A stretch of 64,000 bases of DNA from Bacteroidia bacterium (lineage in GTDB: Bacteria; Bacteroidota; Bacteroidia; SpSt-205): assembly GCA_025059535.1 (NCBI GenBank), contig JANXCX010000024.1, positions 87,425 to 151,424 of the forward strand, given 5' to 3'. The translations under genes were made by a program, and so were the position numbers. Within the stretch, counting starts at the first letter, position 1, and the number at the start of each line of letters is the position of its first letter. The notes under the pieces were generated by a model. That model saw only the letters and a program-made list of their open reading frames with translations. It did no database searches and had not been told where the DNA came from. Shown one piece after another: positions 8,430 through 17,111 of this stretch.

Positions 8430-9130
8430 GGGCTATACGGAAAGGAAATAGCGGGAACGGTTATAAGGGGTTTGACCCAGCTTAACACTCTCTCTATCTG
8501 CTGGGGTATGGTGAGGCAGGTAGTATCTAAGAGGCGGGCGTCTGGAGCAGGCCGCAGGGGACTTATGGGGCGCGTTTCGTCGCGGTAGTCCCGCTCTAAA
8601 AGCGCCTGCCGGATAGCCTCTCTATCTGCGGGCAGACCCTTTTGGCGCAATTCTTGGTAGCGGCGCTCTACGCGTACCTCCAGCGAAGCGATGAAGAAGA
8701 CTTTGAGCGGCGCTTCGGGAAATACTACGGTGCCAATATCCCGCCCTACTACAACCATACCGCCTTTCTGGCCCAAACGCTGCTGCTCCTGCACCATATA
8801 AGCCCGCACCCAAGGTAAGGTGCTAATAACGCTAGCAAGACGCGCTATCTCGGGCAGGCGCAGCTCCTCACTTAGCCGCCGCTCGCCTACCCAAGCCACC
8901 AGCTCACAGCCTTCCGGCTCCATATGTAGGGCAAACTTCTCCAGCACATCAGGCTTTAGCCGCTCTATTTCCGCTTCGGTAAAGCTTTGCTGGTGCAGAT
9001 ACCACGCTAAGGCCCGGTACATAGCCCCTGTATCCAAATACAAATACCCCAGAGTTTCCGCTACGCCGCGTGCTGTGGTAGTTTTACCTGTGGCCGCATA
9101 CCCATCTACCGCAACAATAATTTTGCGCAC
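8426..9130 (-). CDS. cmk: Cytidylate kinase
   Basis: About 234 residues after correcting the start. Phosphorylates CMP and dCMP with ATP. P-loop VDGYAATGKTTTARG, then LYLDTGAMYRALAWY and VVGRDIGTVVFPEAPLKVFF, all family signatures; the LID-type arginines lie in ERRYQELRQKG. The track extends the frame to 9229, into the divergent epimerase gene, without any homologous sequence. The GTG at 9130 gives the usual family length and lies 8 bases after a perfect TATCTTTG box. First gene of the cmk-ispH-porQ-dprA operon. Confidence 0.95.
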   Translation of the reverse strand: MRKIIVAVDGYAATGKTTTARGVAETLGYLYLDTGAMYRALAWYLHQQSFTEAEIERLKPDVLEKFALHMEPEGCELVAWVGERRLSEELRLPEIARLASVISTLPWVRAYMVQEQQRLGQKGGMVVVGRDIGTVVFPEAPLKVFFIASLEVRVERRYQELRQKGLPADREAIRQALLERDYRDETRPISPLRPAPDARLLDTTCLTIPQQIERVLSWVKPLITVPAISFPYSP

Positions 9131-9138
9131 CTTGCGCC

Positions 9139-9146
9139 CAAAGATA
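9139..9146 (-). promoter_or_regulatory. -7 box TATCTTTG of the cmk-ispH-porQ-dprA operon
   Basis: Perfect TAnnTTTG on the minus strand, 8 bases before the cmk GTG at 9130. Confidence 0.65.
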
Positions 9147-9172
9147 CAAAACTCACCAGTAGGGAATAGGAG

Positions 9173-9180
9173 TAGCTTTG
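9173..9180 (+). promoter_or_regulatory. -7 box TAGCTTTG of the epimerase gene
   Basis: Perfect TAnnTTTG, 4 bases (cgcc) before the ATG at 9185. Divergent from the cmk box within a 54-bp gap. Confidence 0.7.
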
Positions 9181-9184
9181 CGCC

Positions 9185-10138
9185 ATGCGGATACTTGTGA
9201 CAGGGGGGGCGGGCTTCATCGGTTCCCATTTAGCCGAGGCGCTCCATACACACCACGAGGTGCACGTTTTAGATAACCTTTCTACGGGCCAGCGCGAAAA
9301 CCTTCCCCCTGATATCCCGCTATACGAGATAGACTTGCTGGAAGCCGAAGCCCTTGAAGCCCATTTTGCCAAGCACACCTATGAGGTCATTTGCCATCTA
9401 GCCGCTCAGGTAGATGTGCGAAGCTCTATAGAGGCCCCGCACCAAGATGCCCAGGTAAATATTCTGGGTACGCTCCGCCTTCTGCAGGCCGTGCGAAGTT
9501 TTCGGCCTTGGGTGATTTTTGCCTCTACGGGTGGAGCAATATATGGGGAAAAGGCGCGCCTGCCCATCCCCGAGAGCGAGCCCCCTAATCCAGAATCCCC
9601 CTACGGAATCAGCAAGTTAGCCGGTGAGCTGTACCTCCAGTACTTTGGGCGCGTCTATGGCTTCCCTTACACTATCCTCCGCCTGGCTAATGTATATGGA
9701 CCCCGCCAAAGCCCGCACGGAGAAGCCGGTGTGGTAGCTATTTTCAGCTATCGTCTCCTTACAGGCCAGCCTACGTGGATATATGGGGATGGCCACCAAA
9801 CGCGCGACTTTATCTTCGTGGCGGATGTGGTAGAGGCCTTTATGAGCGTGCTACGGCACCCCACAACCACCCAAAATCAGATTTTCAACGTAGGCACGGC
9901 TCAGGCTACAACAGTTATCGCTTTGCACCAGCGTGTGGCGGCTCAGGTAGGCAGTGGTCAATGCCCCCAATTCCTTCCCCCTAAGGCTGGAGAGGTACGC
10001 CATAACAGCCTAGACGCCCGCAAGCTTTATCAGGCTACGGGCTGGCAGCCGCGTACGACCTTAGAAGAAGGCCTAGCCGCCACCTTAGCCGCCTTTCAAA
10101 AAACCCTCACAACCACCAGATTCCAAAATAAGGGTTAG
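9185..10138 (+). CDS. NAD-dependent nucleotide-sugar epimerase/dehydratase (GalE-like SDR)
   Basis: 317 residues, extended short-chain dehydrogenase. NAD-binding TGGAGFIGSHLAEAL lies at the N-terminus; CHLAAQVDVRSS and the catalytic YGISK (Tyr-x3-Lys) follow, with LRLANVYGPRQ and TRDFIFVADVV downstream. This pattern is closest to UDP-glucose/UDP-N-acetylglucosamine 4-epimerases, but substrate choice in this family cannot be fixed from motifs alone. The serine or threonine of the triad is probably in FASTGGAIYG. It is monocistronic or nearly so, with its own box 4 bases upstream. Confidence 0.85.
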   Translation: MRILVTGGAGFIGSHLAEALHTHHEVHVLDNLSTGQRENLPPDIPLYEIDLLEAEALEAHFAKHTYEVICHLAAQVDVRSSIEAPHQDAQVNILGTLRLLQAVRSFRPWVIFASTGGAIYGEKARLPIPESEPPNPESPYGISKLAGELYLQYFGRVYGFPYTILRLANVYGPRQSPHGEAGVVAIFSYRLLTGQPTWIYGDGHQTRDFIFVADVVEAFMSVLRHPTTTQNQIFNVGTAQATTVIALHQRVAAQVGSGQCPQFLPPKAGEVRHNSLDARKLYQATGWQPRTTLEEGLAATLAAFQKTLTTTRFQNKG

Positions 10139-10158
10139 ATTTCTCTCAATCAGTCCTC

Positions 10159-10166
10159 TACCTTTG
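10159..10166 (+). promoter_or_regulatory. -7 box TACCTTTG upstream of the DUF4476 gene
   Basis: Perfect TAnnTTTG, 18 bases before the ATG at 10185, so this transcript would have a short leader rather than none. Confidence 0.55.
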
Positions 10167-10184
10167 TTTTGTTACTTTGCCAAC

Positions 10185-10571
10185 ATGTGGCGGTGGATAG
10201 GGCTAATGGGGCTAGGTCTTATGTGGGGACAAAAATGTGTGATGGCTACGTTGAGTGAAGTGGACTTCAACTACTTCCGGTTAGAGGTAGCGGCGCAAAG
10301 CCTAGAATCTAACCGGATAGCCCTCCTACGCACTCTACTGAGCGAACACTGCATATCAGCCGCCCAGCTGCGTGAGCTCCTATGGCTGCTGGAATACGAA
10401 AATAGCCGTCTAGAAATGCTTAGCTTTGCGGCGGAGCGCATTTATAACCCGCATCAGCTCCGCTCTGAGTTAGAGCCTCTTTTTTCTACCCCAAGCGCCC
10501 GCCGAGAATTTGAGAAATGGTGGGAGAAGTGGGAAAAAGCTCATCCGCGCCCTTCACCGAAGAAGCACTAG
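10185..10571 (+). CDS. Small secreted DUF4476-like protein
   Basis: About 128 residues. A signal peptide (MWRWIGLMGLGLMWGQ) is followed by a helical domain, FNYFRLEVAAQSLESNRIALL with ISAAQLRELLWLL and a final FSTPSARREFEKWW. This matches the DUF4476 pattern seen in many Bacteroidota periplasmic proteins of unknown role. The track start at 10164 is a TTG lying inside the promoter box, so I use the ATG at 10185. Its last 18 bases overlap porU on the opposite strand. No function can be assigned. Confidence 0.65.
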   Translation: MWRWIGLMGLGLMWGQKCVMATLSEVDFNYFRLEVAAQSLESNRIALLRTLLSEHCISAAQLRELLWLLEYENSRLEMLSFAAERIYNPHQLRSELEPLFSTPSARREFEKWWEKWEKAHPRPSPKKH

Positions 10572-13500
10572 CTTTTCCTGCGCTGATACTTTTTCACCAG
10601 TAGCCAGGTTGCGTACTTCAAGGCGATAGATATATACGCCACGCGCCAACCGATCCCCATAGCTATCCAGTCCATCCCAGAAGAGTTCTTGGCAGAAGGT
10701 GCTACGGCTGTTTATGAGGGTAGAGAGCGTCTGCACCAGCCGGCCCGAGAGCGTGTAAATCCACACGCGCGCTTCTAAGGGCTCGCCGGGCTGATTGTGC
10801 TCAAAGCAGAAGCGCGTAGCTGTAGTGAAGGGGTTAGGGTAGTTGAAGACGCGCCCAAGGCGGAGGCGACGGCGCTCTACCACCGTAAAGTAGGTTTCTG
10901 CCGTGCCCTCCTGACCAGCCAAATTATAGACCCGGAGCCGTAAGCGGTACTCCCCTTCGGGAAGATTCGTAAAACGGTATTCTAAGCGGCCTTCATTGGG
11001 CCGGTCGCGCCGAGCCTGATAATAGGCGCCTAAGAAATACTCCTGCTGATTGAGAAAGGCCTTGATTTCCTTGCCCACGGCTAAAGGAGAGAGGTTGATG
11101 CCTAGACTATCGGTGATATAGGCCAGAAGCAAGGGATTAGGGTCGGTCCAGCCGCCCGCCACCCAAGTAGTATCCCCTATGTAGAGCCGAATCTGGGGCG
11201 GGGAAGAAGCCTGAAGGGTTGTGTCGGGGCAGCAGAGGATAAAGCGCGTTTCTGCTCCGGCTGCGGCATTGCCCTGCTCATCTTGGGCCCAAGCCGAAAT
11301 GCGGCCATGCCCCACCTGGGGCAAAATTTCCAGCGGTAAGCGCACCGTAAGGCTAAAGCGCCCTGCCCGGACTGAAGCCTCCCCATTGAAAAGAAGTATT
11401 TCCTGAGCCGTATAGCTCGTACGGCTGATAAGGGTCTGACGCGTTACGGCCTTATCCCATAGGCGCATGTAAAGCGTACCCGTGAAGTTAGGCAGGGGCG
11501 AGCCATCTGGCCGCTGCACCTCACCCTCCAAGTGTACAGGACGCAGGGGCCGCAGCGTATCGGGATCAGTCGCCGAAGGGGCTCTTGCGCCTACACGTGT
11601 AAGTACGACTTTGTAGCGAGGTAGGCCAAGCGGGAGGAGTGGATCCCCTAAAAAGGCAAACGAACGCGTATTGATAGCCATAGCGCCGCCCCAGCTGCGA
11701 TTCTTAGTCTGCTGCATGAGCCGCCCCAGCAAAATAGCCCCACCCGCCTTAGCCTCCTCTGCCATTACCGCATAGAAATTCTTGCTCAGGGCGAAATTCA
11801 GTGAGGCAAATACCTTCCGCGTGGAGGTGAGAAGCCCTATAGCGCCGCGTTTAGGCAGAAAAAGCACCTCTACCCCCCCGCTGCGAATCTCGGGTACATC
11901 CCATTTCCCCCAGTCACAGGTCGCTGTAACGAAAAACACATAGCGCCCTACATTCTGCAATTGCCGAACTACGGAAAGGGGGAAAAATTCAAAGCTCTGC
12001 AGGGTGTATTCATTTCCATGGCCCACATAATGCGCAATCAATGCCCCTTGATTGAGCTGGGAGAGAAGGGCCTGCTGGGCTTGAGGAAAAACAAGCCCCG
12101 AAGCTCGCGGCACGGCTGGATAGCGATCCAAGTAGATTTTGGCCTGGTCTAAGTAGGGCAAAGAATCCCCTAACTCGGTCGCTAGCTCCTCCGCCTGCTG
12201 GGTATGAAGGCCATTATCCTTATAATCGGAAAAGAATATCACCTTTTGCAGCCAACTGCCGCGCGCCGAAGGATTCGTAAGGTACTCACGCAGCTTTTCT
12301 AAATAGTGGCTTAGATCTTCTAAGCTATAGGTGGGTAGCCGGCAGATACCTATATCCAGAAGGTGTCTCTGAAGGATCTGATCGCGCGGATCATAATAGG
12401 AAGCCATGAACCCTTCACCCCAGAAGCCCTCGGCCTCGTCCAGAAAGCCGAAGAAATCATCGCTTCCATAAGTACCGGGCGGGTAAAAGCTCTCACGACT
12501 TTGATAGGTGGGAAAGAGCGTAGGACCACGAGCCCGAAAGTCGTAGCTGGCAGCCCCAACAATAAGCAGAAAGGCTGGACGTTCAGAAGGGTCTGTAGCT
12601 CGCTTATAGAGCATGCGCAGGAAATTGCGCAACGCGCAAATGTCTGGGCGACCGCCTGAGAATTCGTTGTAGAGCTGGTCTAAGGTTACTACGGCGCATG
12701 GGCCGCTTTCAGGATGGAGTTGGCAGAACTGCTGCGCAAGGGCCGCTTGGGCTTCGGTAGTGGCTATCACCCACCGAATGCGGTGGAGGGCATGTAGGTC
12801 TTGATTGCGCACCTGCCCTATGGGTGTGGGATCGTAGACGGCATTCAGGCTAAACACCTGATAGCGCCGCAGCGTGTCCCCACGAGCCCCAAAAGTGAAG
12901 AGCCCACCCCCAAAGGTGCCCGAAACTTGCTGAGGCGCTAGATCATCGGTGACATCCCACACTATGGGGGCTTCGGGAGCCTGCAGGCGGACCTCCCAGT
13001 TAGCGCCTGCCGGCAGGTAAAAGGTAGTCTGCCCACCGGACCACGCCAGCGGAAACCACCCCACCACCTCCACAAAATCTAGATAGGCGGCTTCACTGCC
13101 GATATAGCGGAAACTCAGCGTAGGATTAGCGCGCGTAGCGGAAAGGCTGTGAGCGGTAGTAACCCATACCGCCTGCCTGTCATCAAAAATACCTGAGAGT
13201 GCAGGCACCGAGAGCGTAGCTAATGAGGTACCGTCCCAGCTCAGCGCAATCTGAGCGGGGCGCAACGAGGTGCCCGCCAGCTGTACATACAACTTTAGGC
13301 TATCACAAGCCGGCAGAGGCAGTTGTAAAGCCAAGCTGGGGGAAAATTGAGTCATTTTCTCGCCTAGCCACACGCGGCCAGATTTTAGAATATTAGTTTG
13401 CTCTTGCTCATGGAAAAAGAGTAAAAGTCCCTGACTGCGAGGTACAAGAGGGGTTGGTGGAGGGGAAGTAGAGGCTATACGCTGCCCCATGCCCCTTCCC

Positions 13501-14264
13501 CAGGTGATAAAGTAGGCACAGCTATCCGTGTAGGGGTTTTTGAGGTGAAAGTAGGGCCGCGTACTTTGCGCAAGGGGGTACCAAGCATCTGGGCTGGCTG
13601 CCCAGAAATAGGCCGCATCCTCTGGATCCCAGCGGCCATCCGAAGCCCCTGGAAAATATAGAGGAATTTCTACCAGGTCATCGGGCGGGAGGGCCTCATT
13701 TTCTTGGGGTAAAGGTCCCCCGCGCTGGCCATATACCTGAAAGGTACGGGGGTCTATGGTGGCCGGATTGAGACCCAGGGCCTGAAGGGTTTGGTAGGTA
13801 ATCCGATAAATTCCTGGTCGACCCGTGGCGATTTTGTACCACTGGCCCTGGGCAAGTACTGAATGGGAGGCGAACTGGAACCGGCCCTGCCGGCGCGGGG
13901 GTACTGAGCTGGGCCTTAGCCGATAAGGCGGTAGGCCCTTCCAGCGCCGCAGCCGGCTTCCTGAACGGTGCAGCTGCCAACTGTGGAGATAAAGCTGCTG
14001 CACTGGCCGACCCTCCAAATAAAGCGGCTCAGAAAGCTCCACGCAGCTAGCTGGATACCACTCTTGCCCCTCTGCCCAAGGAATGCGCTGTACCCAAGCC
14101 TGAAAGTCTCCTACCGAGTCTTCATAAATGCCACCCGCCTCAACCTCCAAAGCAAAATGCCCCTCTAATTGAATAAGCCGGGCTGGCGGAAGGCCAGGAC
14201 CGGACGCCACAGACGACCAGACCTGAGCCCACACTACCAGCGGCACCAGCCCCAGCCCAGTCAT
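10554..14264 (-). CDS. porU: Type IX secretion system sortase PorU (C25 cysteine peptidase)
   Basis: 1236 residues. PorU removes the C-terminal sorting domain of T9SS cargo and joins the mature protein to A-LPS at the cell surface. A signal peptide is followed by a long N-terminal beta region, then a gingipain-like C25 domain at about residues 490-870. The catalytic dyad is visible as His749 in AHYVGHGNE and Cys783 in TATCDWGKWD. PTYQSRESFYPPGTYGSDDF is the family's substrate-loop region. Ig-like domains follow, and a C-terminal sorting-type domain starts at NYPNPF. The tRNA-Lys gene lies 21 bases upstream on the same strand. The usual partner porV is not adjacent. Confidence 0.95.
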   Translation of the reverse strand: MTGLGLVPLVVWAQVWSSVASGPGLPPARLIQLEGHFALEVEAGGIYEDSVGDFQAWVQRIPWAEGQEWYPASCVELSEPLYLEGRPVQQLYLHSWQLHRSGSRLRRWKGLPPYRLRPSSVPPRRQGRFQFASHSVLAQGQWYKIATGRPGIYRITYQTLQALGLNPATIDPRTFQVYGQRGGPLPQENEALPPDDLVEIPLYFPGASDGRWDPEDAAYFWAASPDAWYPLAQSTRPYFHLKNPYTDSCAYFITWGRGMGQRIASTSPPPTPLVPRSQGLLLFFHEQEQTNILKSGRVWLGEKMTQFSPSLALQLPLPACDSLKLYVQLAGTSLRPAQIALSWDGTSLATLSVPALSGIFDDRQAVWVTTAHSLSATRANPTLSFRYIGSEAAYLDFVEVVGWFPLAWSGGQTTFYLPAGANWEVRLQAPEAPIVWDVTDDLAPQQVSGTFGGGLFTFGARGDTLRRYQVFSLNAVYDPTPIGQVRNQDLHALHRIRWVIATTEAQAALAQQFCQLHPESGPCAVVTLDQLYNEFSGGRPDICALRNFLRMLYKRATDPSERPAFLLIVGAASYDFRARGPTLFPTYQSRESFYPPGTYGSDDFFGFLDEAEGFWGEGFMASYYDPRDQILQRHLLDIGICRLPTYSLEDLSHYLEKLREYLTNPSARGSWLQKVIFFSDYKDNGLHTQQAEELATELGDSLPYLDQAKIYLDRYPAVPRASGLVFPQAQQALLSQLNQGALIAHYVGHGNEYTLQSFEFFPLSVVRQLQNVGRYVFFVTATCDWGKWDVPEIRSGGVEVLFLPKRGAIGLLTSTRKVFASLNFALSKNFYAVMAEEAKAGGAILLGRLMQQTKNRSWGGAMAINTRSFAFLGDPLLPLGLPRYKVVLTRVGARAPSATDPDTLRPLRPVHLEGEVQRPDGSPLPNFTGTLYMRLWDKAVTRQTLISRTSYTAQEILLFNGEASVRAGRFSLTVRLPLEILPQVGHGRISAWAQDEQGNAAAGAETRFILCCPDTTLQASSPPQIRLYIGDTTWVAGGWTDPNPLLLAYITDSLGINLSPLAVGKEIKAFLNQQEYFLGAYYQARRDRPNEGRLEYRFTNLPEGEYRLRLRVYNLAGQEGTAETYFTVVERRRLRLGRVFNYPNPFTTATRFCFEHNQPGEPLEARVWIYTLSGRLVQTLSTLINSRSTFCQELFWDGLDSYGDRLARGVYIYRLEVRNLATGEKVSAQEKLVLLR

Positions 14265-14285
14265 AAACTACCCAACTGTCCAACG

Positions 14286-14357
14286 TGTCCCCAGCAGGAT
14301 TCGAACCTGCGACCCGCGGATTAAGAATCCGCTGCTCTACCGCTGAGCTATGGGGAC
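14286..14357 (-). tRNA. tRNA-Lys (anticodon CTT)
   Basis: The minus strand folds as a full cloverleaf: acceptor GTCCCCA/TGGGGAC, D arm GCTC-AGCGGTA-GAGC, anticodon stem GCGGA/TCCGC with loop TTCTTAA, and T arm GCAGG-TTCGAAT-CCTGC. Anticodon CTT reads AAG (Lys). The discriminator is A and CCA is not encoded (the next bases are CGT). It lies 21 bases upstream of porU, on the same strand, and just behind the divergent nuoJ promoter. Confidence 0.96.
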
Positions 14358-14382
14358 ACTGCGAAGTAAAGCATTTTTGGGC

Positions 14383-14390
14383 TATGTTTG
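14383..14390 (+). promoter_or_regulatory. -7 box TATGTTTG of the nuoJKL operon
   Basis: Perfect TAnnTTTG, 4 bases (cagg) before the GTG at 14395. It decides the nuoJ start against the track start, which lies inside the tRNA. Confidence 0.7.
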
Positions 14391-14394
14391 CAGG

Positions 14395-14916
14395 GTGCTA
14401 AGCTGGATTCCTATAGGCTTAGGGGGCATGCTGGCCCTGGCTGGCGCGGCCCTTGCCATAGCCCTGCGCGACCCGATTTACGCGGTACTGGCCCTAGTAA
14501 AAAGCATGCTGGGCCTTGCGCTTGTATATTTCGGCTTAGGCGCCGACTACTTTGGCGCTATCCAGATAATCGTCTATGCCGGGGCGATTCTCGTGTTGTT
14601 CCTTTTTGTGGTCATGCTTGTGAATCTTACCCCTTCAGATATTCCGCCGCTTCCCCGTGGCTTACCGCTCTATGGCGCTATATTTCTGGCGCTTTTGTGG
14701 ATGGGACTCCTAAGTTGGGGCCTTCGCGCCTTTGGGAGAGCCCTGCCTCCCAGAGCAGCCGAAGCCGTCGGTGTACCCTACCTCTACCAGAACCTCAAGG
14801 CCATAGGTAAGGTCCTCCTTACCGCCTATGCCCTGCCTTTTGAGGTGCTCTCGCTTACTCTGCTCGTGGGCCTCATTGGAGCTACCCTCCTGACGCAAAA
14901 GCGCCCTAAATCATGA
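14395..14916 (+). CDS. nuoJ: NADH-quinone oxidoreductase subunit J
   Basis: About 173 residues, membrane subunit of respiratory complex I. Five hydrophobic segments are visible, including IPIGLGGMLALAGAALAIAL and the conserved QIIVYAGAILVLFLFVVMLV, which carries the family's mid-membrane signature. The track begins at an ATG within the tRNA-Lys gene (14350). The GTG at 14395 is better: it is 4 bases after a perfect -7 box and gives the usual N-terminus. It overlaps nuoK by ATGA. It is the first gene of the local nuoJKL group; other complex I genes are not in the window. Confidence 0.93.
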   Translation: MLSWIPIGLGGMLALAGAALAIALRDPIYAVLALVKSMLGLALVYFGLGADYFGAIQIIVYAGAILVLFLFVVMLVNLTPSDIPPLPRGLPLYGAIFLALLWMGLLSWGLRAFGRALPPRAAEAVGVPYLYQNLKAIGKVLLTAYALPFEVLSLTLLVGLIGATLLTQKRPKS

Positions 14917-15221
14917 AACCAGAGCTTCTCTACCCCTGCCTGCTTCTAGCCAATGGGCTTTTCACCTTGGGTCTATTAGGCCTTTTGCTGCGGCGCAACA
15001 TCCTCTTGACTTTTCTTGCCATAGAGCTGATGCTCAATGCGGCTAACCTCAACTTCCTCACCTTTTCCCGCTACCATGAAGAGCCCACCGGGGCCATATA
15101 CGTGCTTTTTGGCATTTGTTTGGCAGCCGTAGAGGCAGTGATTGGCCTCGGCCTCGTTATCCGCCTCTTTCGCCAGCATCAGAACCTAGGCTTTGCCAAA
15201 TTAGCTGAGCTCAAATGGTAG
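14913..15221 (+). CDS. nuoK: NADH-quinone oxidoreductase subunit K
   Basis: 102 residues with three membrane segments, the usual NuoK size. The core IELMLNAANLNFLTF contains the conserved membrane glutamate thought to take part in proton translocation. The second glutamate lies in AAVEAVIGLGLVI. Start overlaps the nuoJ stop and its end overlaps the nuoL start, so the three are translationally coupled. Confidence 0.96.
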   Translation: MKPELLYPCLLLANGLFTLGLLGLLLRRNILLTFLAIELMLNAANLNFLTFSRYHEEPTGAIYVLFGICLAAVEAVIGLGLVIRLFRQHQNLGFAKLAELKW

Positions 15222-17110
15222 AGCAGCTCCTACCCTTAGCTTTGGCTTTGCCTGCTTTAGGCGCGCTCTCTATCGGAATAGGCGGATTGTGGTTTCCAGT
15301 CCTGCGGCGCTATAAAATATTTTTAGGTAGCCTCGCCACAGCACTTGTAGGCGCTGCCTTCGCCATTTTCTTCAGCGCTTTCCTCACCTACACAAAGCCC
15401 CTCTATATAGGATGGCCGTGGGACTGGATAGGCATAGAGGAACTGCGCATTCCCTTGCGCTATCAGATAGACACGCTTAGCCTATGGATGGCGCTTATCG
15501 TTACCGGCGTAGGCGCCCTGATACACCTCTACTCAATAGGCTATATGAAAGAAGAGCCGGGGTTCTGGCGCTACTTCGCCCTGCTTAATCTCTTCATTTT
15601 CGCCATGCTGGTGCTAGTTCTCGGCGACTCCCTACCCCTGCTCTTTTTGGGCTGGGAAGGCGTAGGCGCCTGCTCGTATTTCCTCATAGGCTTTTGGCAT
15701 CAAGAAGAAGCTAATGCCCGGGCTGCCCAGAAAGCCTTCATTATGAACCGCATTGGCGATCTGGGCCTACTGGCAGGGATGATCTGGCTCTACGCCGAGA
15801 CCAGAACCCTAGATCTAGACCGCCTCAAGGAATTCACCTATCCAGCCGACGTGGCGATAGGCGTAGGGATACTTTTCTTCTTGGCTGCTACGGGTAAATC
15901 CGCCCAAATACCCCTTTACACCTGGTTGCCCGATGCTATGGCTGGCCCTACGCCAGTTTCCGCCCTCATCCATGCCGCTACTATGGTCACAGCTGGGGTC
16001 TATCTGATAGCCCGGATGGATTTTCTCTACAATAGCGCCCCAGAAGTTCTCTTACTGGTCAGCGGTATAGGCACGGCTACGGCGCTTATCGGCGCGCTAC
16101 TAGCTTTGGGCACTTACGATATCAAGCGGATTTTGGCCTACTCTACGGTATCTCAGTTAGGGTTTATGTTTGCCGCAGCCGGGGCAGGCGCCTACCGCGC
16201 AGCCATTTTCCATGTTTTCACCCACGCCTTCTTCAAAGCCCTGCTTTTTCTGGGAAGCGGCAGCGTGATTCATAGCGTAGGTACGCAGGATATTCGGGTT
16301 ATGGGGGGGCTGCGACGCTACCTACCTTGGACAGGGAATACCTTCTGGGTGGGTGTATTAGCGATTGCGGGATTGCCGCCTTTAGCCGGCTTCTTTTCTA
16401 AGGATGAAATCCTCGCCGCTTTGTATGCCCGAGGGGCAGAGGGAGAGACGATTTATTGGATTTACTGGGGTACGTTGTTACTTGTGGCCTTTCTCACGGC
16501 TTTTTATATGGGTAGGGCCGCTTGGCTTACCTTTGAGGGGGAATACCGCGGCACGGCTACGCCCCATGAAAGCCCGGCCGTTATGACTATGCCTTTAGGG
16601 CTCCTTGCGATAGGAGCGGCAACTGCCGGCTTGGTGAACCTCCCCCACTTTCTCGGATCCCCCGGGCTTCATAGCCGCTGGCTGGCTTCTACCCTTCAAG
16701 AGCCGGCTTCTTTCCACCTCGCTCACACCACCGAATACTTTCTCCTGGCTCTCTCGGCCCTAATAGCGCTGGTTGGACTAATTACCGCCTGGCTCCTCTA
16801 CCGCACAGGCCTTAAAGGTGAGGCCCACCTGCAGCAAATCCTTGGCAAGCTCCACCTAGCCCTCCAAAAGCAGCTATATATAGACACCCTTTACGAAAAG
16901 AGTTTCGTACAGCTTTACTACATTTTTGCCGATTTAGCTAAGGATGTGGTAGGGCCTTGGATAGGGCGCACGCTTCCTAGAGCTTTAGGTGAGGCCTTAG
17001 GTCGCCTAGGCGCTCTTCTTACCCGCCTTCAAAGGGGCTACCTACCCCTCTACCTGGCCTACTTCATAACTCTAGCCCTCCTCTTTCTGCTGTGGACATT
17101 TAGCTCGTAA
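15215..17110 (+). CDS. nuoL: NADH-quinone oxidoreductase subunit L
   Basis: 631 residues, antiporter-like proton-pumping subunit at the far end of the complex I membrane arm. Signatures include LFLGWEGVGACSYFLIGFW with the key glutamate, ATGKSAQIPLYTWLPDAMAGPTPVSALIHAATMV and AYSTVSQLGFMF. About 14-16 membrane segments are visible; the C-terminal part includes the long lateral-helix region. nuoM and nuoN, which normally follow, are absent here. Confidence 0.97.
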   Translation: MVEQLLPLALALPALGALSIGIGGLWFPVLRRYKIFLGSLATALVGAAFAIFFSAFLTYTKPLYIGWPWDWIGIEELRIPLRYQIDTLSLWMALIVTGVGALIHLYSIGYMKEEPGFWRYFALLNLFIFAMLVLVLGDSLPLLFLGWEGVGACSYFLIGFWHQEEANARAAQKAFIMNRIGDLGLLAGMIWLYAETRTLDLDRLKEFTYPADVAIGVGILFFLAATGKSAQIPLYTWLPDAMAGPTPVSALIHAATMVTAGVYLIARMDFLYNSAPEVLLLVSGIGTATALIGALLALGTYDIKRILAYSTVSQLGFMFAAAGAGAYRAAIFHVFTHAFFKALLFLGSGSVIHSVGTQDIRVMGGLRRYLPWTGNTFWVGVLAIAGLPPLAGFFSKDEILAALYARGAEGETIYWIYWGTLLLVAFLTAFYMGRAAWLTFEGEYRGTATPHESPAVMTMPLGLLAIGAATAGLVNLPHFLGSPGLHSRWLASTLQEPASFHLAHTTEYFLLALSALIALVGLITAWLLYRTGLKGEAHLQQILGKLHLALQKQLYIDTLYEKSFVQLYYIFADLAKDVVGPWIGRTLPRALGEALGRLGALLTRLQRGYLPLYLAYFITLALLFLLWTFSS

Positions 17111-17111
17111 T

